A stretch of DNA of 64,000 nt. Origin: Episyrphus balteatus. Lineage: Eukaryota; Arthropoda; Insecta; Diptera; Syrphidae. Shown piece by piece: positions 1-11,500 of this stretch. The position numbers were made by a program, and so were the translations under genes. Position 1 is the stretch's first letter. Each line of letters begins with the position of its first letter. The stretch covers positions 76,220,277-76,284,276 of the forward strand of contig NC_079137.1 of the NCBI RefSeq assembly GCF_945859705.1. The letters run 5' to 3'. The notes under the pieces were generated by a model. That model worked only from the letters and a program-made list of their open reading frames with translations. It ran no database searches and was not told the DNA's origin.

Positions 1-75
1 GTTATGAAAGACCGAAGTTACGAAAAACTGAAGTTACGAAAAACCAGAGTTATAAACACCAAAGCTATGAAACGA
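1..75. repeat. Short 16-bp tandem repeat at the window edge
   Basis: About four and a half diverged copies of a roughly 16-bp unit resembling GTTACGAAAAACYGAA begin at base 1, so the array probably continues outside the window. Copies differ by a few substitutions and one-base length changes. Confidence 0.6.
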
Positions 76-1600
76 TGTTTTTGGGTTGGCAACCATTGTG
101 ATGAACGATATACGGGAGGAACGTACCAAAAAGCTAGAGCGTATAGGTTGAGTCAAGGCAAGGGGAATTTTCTAAAAAAATGACTTAATTTGGAAAAATA
201 TTTATTAAAAATCAACGGTTACACCATTAATATCGTACTGTACTTTTTTGTAAAGCCAAAGACTTGTTCTTGTATTTGGTTTTTAAGTAAATCTGTTTAA
301 TGGAACAGTTTTTGAAAGGCTGAATAACATCAGCCGGATCAGGTAGTACTATCATAAAAAAGCTTAGAACACTCAACAAACCCAAATTGGTTTCAGGTTT
401 TGTTGTATTTAAATTTAAAGGGTCACTGTGGCGTATGTGTAACCTTTTTTTTTAATCAATTAATTTGTAAAGAAAATTGTTTAATTGGGTTACGAATAAT
501 GAAACGAACTGATTTTTGAGGACCGATTTCCGACTATCAATGTTAAATAAAGTAGCCTTATTAATGGGTAACCGTCAGTAGTGAAAAATTTATTCGCTTC
601 AAATGATTCTAGCTAAGAATTCTCAAAAAAGCAATTCTGTGATCCAATTGTATTTACTTTTTAAAGTAAAAACTGCAGAAATTTAATAACATAACTCAAC
701 ATTTCTGTTATGAAACAACAGGAAATAATGCAACTACAAATAAAATCTATTTAGTTCTTCGTTTCTTTAACAACTTCTAAGAATTAATAATCGAATTGTG
801 ATACACCGAAAATAAATAACTACAGCCAAAAGCTACGAAATTAAATTTTGAAATTTCAAATAAAATATTGGTTATTCCTTACAAAAGTCAAAAATAACCA
901 AAATACCTTCGGATAGAAGACCTTAGTCTTCTATCCAAAATATAAACTGACTCTTTCGGAAGTTCCTTAACCAAAGTTCCTTATAATTTAATAACATCCG
1001 AAAACCCCAACTTTATATAATAATAAAATAAATTCAAATTATTCAGAAATATCAATATATCAAACCAAAAATAAATCCAAGTCAACTTCTCCAGAATCAA
1101 ATTTACTTTATATTTATAGTAAATCACAAGTCAAACACTTTTGAACTATTATAACCAACCAAATAAGTCTTTTGAACCACACACAAGAAAATTTATAAAT
1201 AAAATCATTTCAATTTGTTTGATTTTCATTAACCCTTCAATTTTCAAAAAAAAAAGAAAAATAAAAACCCTAAAAATAAGTTTCTTCTTTGAGAGAGGAC
1301 AGAGAAAAAGGAGAGATTAGAGGAAAATTAATTACCAAACATCATCAAAGGGATGCAATTACTAACCAAATCTAACTATTTGGCAAACCTCTTTTCGTTT
1401 CAAACAAATTCCTTCTCTTCTATCTAATTCTGTTTAGTTTGGTTTTTTTTTTCTACTCCGAGAGTAAAGAGAAACTATTTAACCACACACTAAACTAAAA
1501 CTGGGGGTGAAGTAGAGTCCTTAAGGCTTTAGTATTACTAAATCTTTACTACTGGCTGCGGTACTATTTAACTTTTTGAACATTCCAATGTTTGTAAATG
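76..1600. other. AT-rich gene-free stretch
   Basis: Very AT-rich sequence with A and T homopolymers and no ORF, RNA gene or bounded repeat that I could recognise. A purine-rich run lies near 1290-1325. Confidence 0.5.
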
Positions 1601-2690
1601 TGGGTGAGTCTACTGACTACTGCATGTATACAATTTGAATTCGATTTTACGTATGATGATAAACTTGCAGCAATTATCCTTCCACTCCCACACCTCTTTC
1701 CAAAGTTCTCCCATTTTCCCATTCTCCAAAAAAATTAAAAATTTTGAAATGCATCCTGTTCCCAGCACTCCATTTCTACTGCTGGCTGTGCCACCATCTC
1801 GATACTCTATCGCATCCGCAATGGAACAATACAACAAGCTGTCTGGCAACTATACACCAACTAGCTAGCAAAATTCTAGCAAAACTTTTATATACACACT
1901 CACTGTATAAAGTCTTCTCTCTCTCGAAAGAGGGATAAAAGGATACTTATTGCCATGATACCAGGATATACAATCCCGGATATCATAAATGTGGAAATGA
2001 ATTCATCGAGAAAATTACTTACAACGAGAATATTTACTGCCATAATAGTTATCCTGGATTGTATACCACCAATACACACACTCGCCTCCACAATGAACTT
2101 TCTTCTTATAGAAGAAGAGAAGAATTATTTCCTCCCTATACCTCGTTATATGGATCAGGAGTAGGAGCCAGGATCTCCCTGTTTCTACTAGAGTTTTGAT
2201 GTGCGAGTGTGCCAAGTGATGCTTGAAAAAAGGGGGAATACTTTTGTGTACCTCTATGATATGCTCTGTGTGCGCTAGCTAGCTGAATTGCATGCTATAT
2301 AGAGTACCTTATAGAGTTCCTTTATAGCAAGTTGCTATTTTGATGGGGGCTGATCGGTTATTACAGATTTGCTTTGAAGATTCAAAACTTGTTTTGTTGG
2401 GGAGAATGAATCGATGCAGAGAAAGGAATAAATAAATTTACATTTAAGTGCATCCTTTGGGGTTGTTAAGTCTTTGGTTGTTATATGAATGTATTAGAGA
2501 AAAGGGGTGCAGCAGTTCTCTCTGGTGGCTGCTGATGCTGCTGATGCTTCTGATGCACCCAATGATGATGATGATGATGATGTAATCCGATTTGCTTTTG
2601 ATATGGATTGCCAAAAATAATTTGCGAAACAGATGTGCAAGTTAGTTATTTAAGGATTTGCATTTTTTGGAAGAGAAATTTTTATATATG
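1601..2690. other. Mixed-composition non-coding segment
   Basis: Base composition is more balanced than in the flanks and there are no obvious mobile-element ends. Overlapping short ORFs on both strands (1610-2215) show no recognisable domain. The minus strand at about 2500-2640 could read as a His/Gln-rich peptide, but that comes from the trinucleotide runs. The segment may be intronic or regulatory; I assign no function. Confidence 0.4.
2562..2582. repeat. (GAT)n microsatellite
   Basis: About seven perfect GAT repeats, next to an imperfect CTG/CTT-type run at 2528-2552. Similar GAT runs recur at 7882-7903 and 58122-58141. Confidence 0.9.
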
Positions 2691-3862
2691 TATAAATAGA
2701 GAAGCAAATAGTTATTGGTGGTTCAATTTTTTTTTTTTTTGATTTTTCTAAGAATTTTTCTTTCAATTGAGGACACGAGTAAGCTTAAATCGAGTATAAA
2801 TATTTACCATTAATTAATAAATTGTCGCGTTCAAGCGTTTTATTCAAGAAATTTAAAATTTGATATTTTGAAGAAATTTCATAAGTATAGTGTAAAAAAT
2901 AAAATCTGTTTTTATAATTAATAAAACACCGTTCTTGTACAAAAAGGTATTTTTAGAAAAAAAAATTTCGAAAATCGTTGGAGTCGTTTTTAAAAAAAAT
3001 TATTTTTTATAAAAATTTTCTAACATTTTTCAAAAAAAAAAAAATTGGTATGCCATTTTGAAGAAATAATTAATTTACACAAAACAAAAACGAAATTTCA
3101 AAATTTTTCGTGAGCCCGTTTTCAAAAAAATTGATTTTTCAAAAAAAAATTTTGAAATATTTTTTAAAAATCCAAAAATGTGTTTTTTGAAAATTTTCTT
3201 GAACTTTAATATTATTTCTACTTAAACGCTTTTGTATAAAAAATGAGGATGAGTCTTCTACGAGATATTTAGAAACCAAAAAAACCGTTCTATGGCAGGT
3301 ACCGTTTATAACGGTACAAAAAATATTTTTTTTATTTCAAAAGTTGGCTTTTATGTGTAATACACAAAAAAATTTTAATCAATATTGTTAGAGCCATTTT
3401 TGAAAAAAATGAACTTTTGTATTTCCGTTAGAAAATTTCAATTTCCCCTCTAGGGAAGCACCCAAAACTGCTAAATACCAAGTTTGAAGAAAATCACTTC
3501 ACTCGTTTAGGCTCCAGCTCCAGATAAAGACAGACAGACAGACAGACAGAATTGCCGGACCCACTTTTTTGGCATTCTCCATCATCGTAATGTCACGTAA
3601 AATTGTTATCTCGAGTTCGATTTTTTTTTTCCAATTCTAAACTTTACCCTATAGTACCTACCTACATCGCAAGTAAAAAATATAAAACTGAATGGAATGC
3701 TCTCCACAACATTTGAAGGCTAATTTCACTTAGAATTTTTTTTTAAAGGTTTTCAATCCAAATCTATCATAGAAGGAATTAATTTTTGATTTCAAAAACG
3801 ATGGCCCTCATCTCCCGTGAAATGAAAAATGATGAAATTTGTCAGAAAAATTTAAGCTAATC
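2691..3862. other. AT-rich stretch with a dispersed-repeat-like block
   Basis: Homopolymer-rich sequence with no gene. Bases 3440-3660 look like part of a dispersed repeat: a phrase resembling 'ccaagtttgaag...tcactcgtttaggct' precedes a (GACA)n tract. A relative of that phrase recurs at 35045-35095 without the GACA tract. Confidence 0.45.
3529..3550. repeat. (GACA)n microsatellite
   Basis: Five perfect GACA tetramers inside the dispersed-repeat-like block described for the surrounding stretch. Confidence 0.9.
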
Positions 3863-3870
3863 ATACAAAC

Positions 3871-4980
3871 GGCACGAGTACGATAACTAAGGCGACAAGA
3901 ATTGATAACGGTATTTTGTAGAGGAGTTTCATACAATCATTTTTTACTATGGGAGAGGGGGGTCTATCTCCCCCCGTTTAGGCAGGAGGGGCAATTTTCT
4001 AAAATATCACGTAAAATACAAAAAAAATTACTAAAAAACAAAGGAAAAACTTACAGTTATGAACGATAACTTTTTCAAAAGCCAGTTAAATAAAAATATT
4101 TCAATTAATTGTTCTCGAAATATGCAACTTCAAAGTCAAAATTTTGGAAAAAAAGTTAAAAAATTCACATTAAATACTATTTTTACCAAGATTCTGATTT
4201 TAAATATGAAATTAATCAATAAAATAAACTGCCTTAATCAATTTCTTATTAAAAACTGAAAACCATATGCTTCTTTGTCTTATAATTTCCGAGAAAATTG
4301 AACATAAGAAAATTACCTTTTTATCAGATTTTCATTTTCTTGACTATTTTCGCCAATTTTTACAGCTTTTTAACTTAAAAGTATCATGCCTGGCACGCTT
4401 CGCGGGTTCTCAGGATTTTAATTTTCAAAAGTTGCAAGAGGCATACTGCTTGTATGCATTTTGTTTATGTTAACACAAAAACAGCTAAAAAATACAAATC
4501 TTATAAAAAGGTAGTTTTTTAATTTTCAATATTCTCAAAAACTAGAAGGCATAGAAGCATACGGTTTTCAGAATTTGATTAAAAATTAATTGGGACAGTT
4601 TATTTCGTCGATTAATTTCATATTTAAAATCACAGTCTTAGTAAAAATAGTATTTAATATGTATTTTTTAAACTTTTTTTTCCCAAATTTTGACCTTGAA
4701 GTTGATTATTTCGAGAAAAATTTATTGAAATAATTTGATTTAAAAATTAGAATTAAGTGTGTAAATCTGGCTTTTGAAAAAAGCATCGTTCATAACTGTA
4801 GGTGTTGCCGTTGTTTTTGAATAATTTTGTTTTGTATTTTACGTGATATTTTAGAAAATTGCCCCTCCCGCCTAAATGGGGGGAGATAGACCCCCTTTCT
4901 GTAGTAAAAAATGATTGTATTGAACTCCTCTACAAAATACCGTTATCAATTCTTGTCGCCTTAGTTATCGTACTCTCGCC
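3871..4980. mobile_element. 1.1 kb foldback/MITE element with exact 8-bp TSD
   Basis: The two halves are inverted copies of each other. The left end starts GGCACGAGTACGATAAC and the reverse complement of the right end reads GGCGAGAGTACGATAAC. Similarity then continues inward for several hundred bases, including a G-rich segment at 3951-3990 matched by 4860-4900. The element is flanked on both sides by the direct repeat ATACAAAC (3863-3870 and 4981-4988), which is what a target-site duplication looks like. Small ORFs inside (4059-4473) are AT-rich and not transposase-like, so this is a non-autonomous DNA element. An 8-bp duplication fits hAT, Merlin or P superfamilies. The GGC terminus does not fit the usual hAT end, so I leave the superfamily open. 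Confidence 0.85.
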
Positions 4981-4988
4981 ATACAAAC

Positions 4989-5489
4989 GATTGTTCTCTA
5001 TTTGATGTCTTTTTAATTTTAGAAACCATCGTTCTCTTTTGTGGAACACTTTTTTCATTTCCTTTGCATTTCTGAGTGTTTGGACTGATGATGGCTTGAA
5101 ACTTTGAGTATACGTTCGCTGTAATACAATGGAGGTCCAACTGAAGAAGAAGAAACTCGTATGAAAATCTGAAGTTGGAAGGAATGTCATTAATAAAAAA
5201 AAAAAATCAATGGACCTATATGGCTTCCTTGTAGAACCCCTGAGGTAATTGTTATTTTTCTTTGATCATAGAGACCCAATTTTTACAAACCAAGTTCGGT
5301 TACTAAAATAGGAATTAATCCATTTGTTTAAGCTGGAATGCAGGCCTCGTTTAAAACAGATTCGAAAGTGTTTTTTTTTTTTTTATTTTATATAAAGAAT
5401 TTTACAGCCTCACATCTTAAAAGATTTTATTATTTCATCTCATTTTCCAATTATATTTTCTTCTATGAAATTAATTAGTGGAAAAAAAA
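4989..5489. other. Gene-free spacer
   Basis: AT-rich sequence between the foldback element and the degenerate repeat block. The short minus-strand ORF at 4930-5190 overlaps the element end and has no recognisable product. Confidence 0.4.
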
Positions 5490-6860
5490 CTGCAGTTCAG
5501 CACTTATGAAAGACATTTTCTGTGGAAGAACTGTTAATTTTACATGAAAATTCAATGTTCACTTCGCTTTAAAAGAGTATAAAACAAAATGCTTAAATCT
5601 GTTAGGGTTGAATTTGATTTCATTGCTTCAGGAAATGTATTGTTTATTTTACTCATTTTAAATGGGGCCGTATTTAGAAGGGCGTTATTTCACTTCACCT
5701 AAATTTTCACTTCCTTAAATAGGAATATATACTAAGAAAAAACCAACTTTTTAATTTTGTACTATTTCTTCAAGGAATTAACCAACTTTGAAATATAAAT
5801 TTGGGCAATGTACAAAATTGATTTCACATGAAAATTTATTTTTCACTTCTCTTATGAAAGAAAGGAAATCATTAGGACTTATTCCTGTCTATTAGTTTTT
5901 ATTCCAGATTATTATTTTTTTTTATTTCTTTTTCACAGGGATAATGAATTTTCACTTGGTAAATTTTGTCTCTATTTTGATGTTAAATTTTGCATTAATT
6001 TGATGTTAAATGAAAATTTAAGGCTTTCATTCCATTGACTTTGGTTTTTTACTCTGTTTTTAACCAGAAAACAAAAAAATAATAAACCCTTCATTCTATT
6101 TCATGTAGAATAAAAGTTTTTTCACTTTGTCCAAATTAAAAAAGATATATAATTTTCAGTCAAACTGATTTGAATTTTTTAGAGAAAAAGCCTCGATTAC
6201 AATTTTTTAATGATTTTACTTCGTTTTTCATCAGGAAACTTAAAACTCACTTCACTCAAAAAACAAAAGTACATATTTTCATTTCGTTTATTTATTAATA
6301 CAAACTTCGAAATAAAAATTTATTTGTGGATCTTAAAAAAATTTATGTTGGATGAAAATATAAATTTTTTTCACTTCATTTGTCACACATTATTTAATTT
6401 CAATTCAATTCAATGTGAAAAAATTGATTTCACAACATTAATTTCACATGAAAATAAAATTTTCACTCTTACTAAAAATAGTAAGAAAGAGAAAATATAT
6501 AAAATTTGAATGCTATTTGCTTCCAATGTATTTATTTCAATACTAAGTTCATCTCTTTACGCTAAAAAAATTTGACTTATGAAGTGAAAATGAAGACAAA
6601 TTGATAAAAATGTGTTTCTATTGCTTAAAATTTTTTTAATTTAAACTCAAGTTAATAAAGCTAAATTTATTTTATAGAATAAATTTTCAACAAATCAAAA
6701 ATTTCACGACAATTTTTTTCATACGAAAATATAATTTTAAATTTGGTGTGGATTGTTAAACTTAGTTATTGAATCATTAATTTCACATAAAAATTAGAAA
6801 TCAATGGGTTATTTCATTTTATTTATTTCGCATGAAAATCAAAATTTCACTTCACAAAAA
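5490..6860. repeat. Degenerate repeat block, TTTCACATGAAAAT-like words
   Basis: A word close to TTTCACATGAAAAT, followed within about 10-20 bases by TTTTCACTTC-like sequence, recurs near 5535, 5820, 6440, 6780 and 6830, with weaker versions between. The spacing is irregular, so this looks like a decayed long-unit tandem array rather than a fresh satellite. The 99-codon ORF at 6210-6509 lies inside it and is low-complexity. Confidence 0.5.
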
Positions 6861-8619
6861 AAAAACCGAAAGAAAAATTACTTGATTATAGACGATTGTA
6901 AATGAAAATGAATAAAAAGAGTAACTTTCACTGACATAAGTCTAAACCCCATTTCTCTTACAGTCATTTCTATAGGAACAAGTAATGTCCTTCAAATAAA
7001 ACACAAAAGACACAAAAAAAAAGAAAAAAAAACCATACGAAAGTCAACAAATTGTTCGATTACATCAATTTAAAAAGTGACACCGCTTATTTGACATACG
7101 TTCGGGAAATTCATCCGACATGATGATGGAAACGGATATGGGTGTGTCCTCGTTTATGGTCGAGCATGGGTTAACAATTGTTTTCCCCCTTCAACTTCAC
7201 TCATCTCTCCCTGTATCCTCTTGTATCTGAAGCAAGCTTTGGCTTTGATCGTTAGCGCAAAATATATGCGATTCGATTTACAACAGAAGGTGGAAAAGAA
7301 ACGAGGTGCATGCAGCCTGTCTGACACATCAAAAAGGATAACGAAGGAAGAATTTCCTTTTGGTTTTTACAGTTTTATATATGTTTTTTTGTTCCAGACT
7401 TTGGTCATCAATGTTGAAATCGAACTTTTCTTTCTATTTTCAAAAATTGAACAAAACAAAAAAAAAATCCTAAAATACTTTTAACTCTCCACTATTCTGT
7501 AGAGCTAGAGGCACTACTTTCTGTATGTTGTAGTTGTAGATATTGTGAATGTAGGATTCCTGCTGTTGCTGTCTTTCTGTGTGCAAAAAAGGGAACGGAA
7601 TCCAATTGAATTTCAAATGCGGATTTTATCGTTTTTTTTTTTTTTCTTCAACTCTCTTATATTTCCTTTATTTGATGGTCAGAAAACTCAGACAGAAAGG
7701 TATACAGAACAGAGGCAAAATGGAGAGATATACACAACGAGAGTGCGGGAGACAAAAAAAAAAATAAAGAAAATTTGATCTGTGTTCTATATTTGCTATG
7801 GCTTCGATCCCCATTTTTTGATGGTTTGTTCAATGTTCTTTCAGAGTTGTCAGGATATGACGTGAAGGCTCTCTCCCATATTGATGATGATGATGATGAT
7901 GATTCTCAGGATGGTGCGGGCACCATACACCTTCTATATTGATAGGTGATTGAAGGGATAACTAACATTGAATAGAAAATATTGGAAGAGTGTCTGAGTA
8001 GATACAAACCAAAATGGGTGAATATTGTGAAGTTTTTTATTCAAAAAGAAGAAAAATACAAAAAAATGGCGGATGTAGCCATTGCCATTTGGCTTGAGTT
8101 TCAATTTCATTCTTTTAAGACAAGTCATGTGATGGTGGGTAGCTTCTAGTAGTGATGGTGGTCAGAAGAGGTACCTACTCATATGCCACTCCATTCGAGA
8201 CATGTGTATGAATGGGAAATTTTCAAATGAAACCCCTCTGAACTTATTTCCATTTTCGCACAAAAATAAAAATAAGGACGATTATATTCATAAGTTGGTT
8301 GAATACAGTTATTTTTAAATATTGAAAGTTTATTTTGCCTCAGAGAAAACAGAAATTATAAGGACCTATAAGGACTCGATTAGGATATAGACAAAGGATT
8401 CATATCACAAACTTGATCAAAAATATAGTTCACGAAAATAAGAATAATCTTCATAGCTTGAGCAAAAGCCCAAAGTAAAATAGTTATATTAAATAATACA
8501 ATTCCGCAGAAAAATCACAGAACCAAGCAGAACTACCGTTACACGAATTTTTGAGTTCTAGTCCACCGACCACTGCCCTACGATAAAATATTACTTTTTC
8601 GCTAAACTATCGCTGACCC
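6861..8619. other. Gene-free AT-rich stretch with simple repeats
   Basis: Contains A/T homopolymers, a GAT microsatellite at 7882-7903 and short Lys/Phe-rich ORFs that reflect composition. No gene, RNA or bounded element seen. Confidence 0.4.
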
Positions 8620-9000
8620 GAGCAAAAATGGAATTTTGGCCGAAATATTACCTACCGAAAAACCACCGCAAATCTTTTTGGTCACAGAATCTACGCTGCA
8701 CCAATTGAATTTTCAAAGATTGCCCGAGTAAGAATGAAATTTCGCCAATGCACCATGATCAAGCATTTTTATTCCGCCGCAAAATCCACCGCACCATATC
8801 CGCACCAAGATACAAAATTCAGAATTCTCGTACTTATACAAATGTTTTAACCATCTTCGTGTTTCAATACAAAATTATTTATCATGATGAGGTGAAATTT
8901 TCCATACTAAATAAAGTTTGAGGCTGTGATGCGGCGGTGGTGCGGCGGCCAAGAAATGTTTTTTTGTTTTTCATTCAATTTCTATTTTTACTTGGGTGAC
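8620..9000. mobile_element. CCGCACCA-family repeat, copy 1
   Basis: This copy starts with the phrase GACCCGAGCAAAAATGG and ends with a roughly inverted version (TTTTTACTTGGGTGAC near 8986). Inside it are CCGCACCA and GGTGCGGCGG words, the latter at about 8930-8950. The same phrases recur at 11.0-11.5 kb and 28.7-29.2 kb. A shared internal segment (near 8870-8910 here) reads approximately 'aaaattatttatcatgatgaggtgaaattttccatac'-like sequence in all three copies. The family is probably a non-autonomous mobile element with GC-rich tandem words; its class is uncertain. Confidence 0.5.
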
Positions 9001-11089
9001 TAAAAAAACTACGAGATAGATAGCAAAAATTTAAAGTCTAATGAAAAACATATGTATTTTCATTTTTTTTTTTTTTAGAATTTTCCCCCATTTTCATATT
9101 TCTATTTTTAGAATAAGTCAAAATCCTACACCTTTTATCTTTGACAGAAAAAAAAATAATTCAAACTCACTTGTTTCTCTGGTTATCCACTAACTGATGC
9201 TTATCCTGTTTCATCATATCCTCAACAAAAAAAAAAAAAAAATTGAGGGGTTTTTTTTTGCATGTTGATGAAATAAAATAATAAACGTTCCACGAAAAGA
9301 CGTTAAGAGAGAGAGAGAAACGGAGCCGCGCAGAGAGCGGGTTAATTTGATGGAATAGCTTTTGCCAAAAACGTCAAAAATATAATCATCGTCTGTTCCT
9401 AGTCGTTGTCGTCGTCAACGTCTTGTTGTATATTCAAGAAAATAAAGTGTATAAAAGAGAAAGAGGAAGATAATTTCAATTTTCGACGAAAAAAATAAAA
9501 AAAAAGTACCTATACCCAAAAGAACCAAAAAACGAATACACGGTAACTACCTCTTCAAGTTGTGTTGTGTTGTTCCCAAAGGAAATTGGTTTATGATATG
9601 AAACTCGCTAAGAGGCTACAGTCTTTTTTTTTGATATAGTAAAAAAAAAGGCTAGGTCTCCCACCACTACCGCCTTCGGTCGATGGTATTAAATTGAAAA
9701 AAGAAGACGAAAAAAAATGAATGAAGGAACTCAAAAAGAGTCTTGATGAAGAGCGGGCGAGGCGGTACAACAAGGAGGCTGAAAAAACACTTAACCGTAT
9801 GCATATCCCCATTCGTTATGGTTCCCATACCCTCCGCTCGTCTTAATCTAGACGATGCGGTGCGGTGGTAGCTCACTTCTCGGCTGCTGGTTGCTACTCC
9901 TGCTTCCTATCCCTTACGATGAAATTATAAGAAGGATTTCAGGAAGGAAGTTTGCTAGCAAAAAAAAATAAGAAACAAACATAAAGAAAAACGTCCTCCT
10001 TCTCTCTTACTGCCCTTTGACGAGACGATGAAGGAGAGGCATGTGTTTGTCGAAGTCATGAGCTTAATTTACATAAAAATGCCAAAAGAAATAAAAAAAA
10101 AAAAAAAATCAAGAAGAAGAGAAGGAATAGGCGCTCTCATACAAAGAGAGTTAGGGACAAAACGGGCCAAAAGTAGCTTGGGCTAAAGAAAAGGACTTTC
10201 CTTATCCCCATTATAGAAGGATTCGCTTCTTTTATATACATAACATTTCTGTTTCAGTTTTTTTTTCTTCTTCTTATTTTTCCTAGCCCTTTTGTATCGA
10301 GAGAAGATGTATTTTCTTTTTCCCACAATCTGCATTTTCTTTTTCTCTTTTTTTTTTTCCTGTAAGTTGGTTAAGGATTGGGGTTCATTTAAGGTTAAGT
10401 CTGCTGAACTTATCAGCATATCTTGCGGCTATTTAGCATAACCAGTCCAGCCTTGGTATTAAGAAAGAGAGATAGCCAAGTGAGTGAAGGAACAAAATAT
10501 AAGAAAAAAAAAAAAAAAAAAAAAAACTAATCCAACTAAGAAAGGTAAAAAGGAATCTATTTCTATGGCTTAAGTAAGGGGATTGATAAGCAAACTACTA
10601 TGTAGGATAACGAAGGGTTGGAATATTCAAGAGAGAGTTATAAAGACTTACAGTGTGATATAGCATAGAATACGAGCACAGCGACGACGGATAAGTTCCA
10701 AATGTCTTGGTAATTTCAAAAGTAAAGAATACCAACGGTGAAAGAGTTTTTTTTTTTTTTTTAAAGAAGAGTAGGTAGGAGTGGAAGCAATTAACCTTAT
10801 GCACTTAAAGAAGTTTTTCATTTTCTTTAAAGTTTTTTTTTTGTGGTGATAGCTTGAATCTGTTGGAAAGGTATGACTTGCTAGACGTTGTAAATTGTTA
10901 AAGTACATTCTTCAAATATTTAACTTTCGTTGAACTGGAAAGAGAAAAGTTGATTATTTTAGAGTAAAAATATCAAATAACATTTTCATCCATAAACGAT
11001 TGCATTAAAAGTCTCAAAGATCGTAAAAAAGACTTGAACTTCCCTTTCTTAGAAATGCCCTAGTAAAAATAGAAATTGAACTTTTGAGG
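9001..11089. other. Gene-free stretch, purine-rich with homopolymers
   Basis: Long A and T runs (for example 9222-9241 and 10502-10526), an AG-rich patch near 9307-9345, and ORFs rich in Lys or Phe caused by homopolymers. A TATA/initiator-like pair at 9450-9478 is listed separately. Confidence 0.4.
9450..9480 (+). promoter_or_regulatory. Possible TATA box plus initiator
   Basis: TATAAAAG at 9450-9457 is followed by TTTCAATT with its A at 9478, about 28 bases after the TATA start. That is typical of insect core promoters. The upstream segment 9320-9420 is unusually GC-balanced for this region. No convincing first exon follows, and AT-rich DNA produces such pairs by chance. Confidence 0.15.
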
Positions 11090-11500
11090 AAAAAAAAATT
11101 CTTCGCCACCGCACCACAGCCGCACCACTCCCGTTTGGCGGAAAATTTCACCGCAACATGATAGATAATTTTGGATAAAAAAAAATTATGCAAAAGGAAA
11201 AAGATCGAACCCGGGTGCGGAGAGCACTTTGAATGAGCGATTGTGATTCGGCCGCTGTGCGGCGGCGCGGCGGTGTGTGGTGCAGTGGAATAGTAATGTT
11301 TGAACATGGTGCGGCTGTTGTTTAGGGTCGGAGCGGGGGAGTAGACATTTTTTTATCATGGTGCGGCTTTGTGCGGCGGTGGGTCGGCTCTAAAAATATC
11401 CGTGCGGCGGAGATGCGGCGGAATTCCAAGTTTTAATGGTGATTTAGTGGTGTTTCGTAGACTTTCAATTTTTACTCGGGTCAGCAATTTGGTGGTATTT
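11040..11500. mobile_element. CCGCACCA-family repeat, copy 2, with tRNA-like B box
   Basis: Dense GGTGCGGCGG/CCGCACCA words, with the family end phrase TTTTTACTCGGGTCAGC at about 11470-11487. On the minus strand near 11190-11225 it carries CACCCGGGTTCGATC followed by a T-rich run. That resembles a tRNA T-arm (Pol III B box, consensus GGTTCGANNCC) with a terminator-like tract. At the matching place copy 3 has a tRNA-Ser-like 5' half, which suggests that a tRNA-derived SINE head belongs to or was inserted into this family. Confidence 0.5.

Noticed and set aside
2500..2640. Minus-strand His/Gln-rich exon (opa-like)
   Set aside because: The peptide comes from GAT/CTG microsatellites; no convincing splice sites, and similar runs elsewhere are plainly non-coding.
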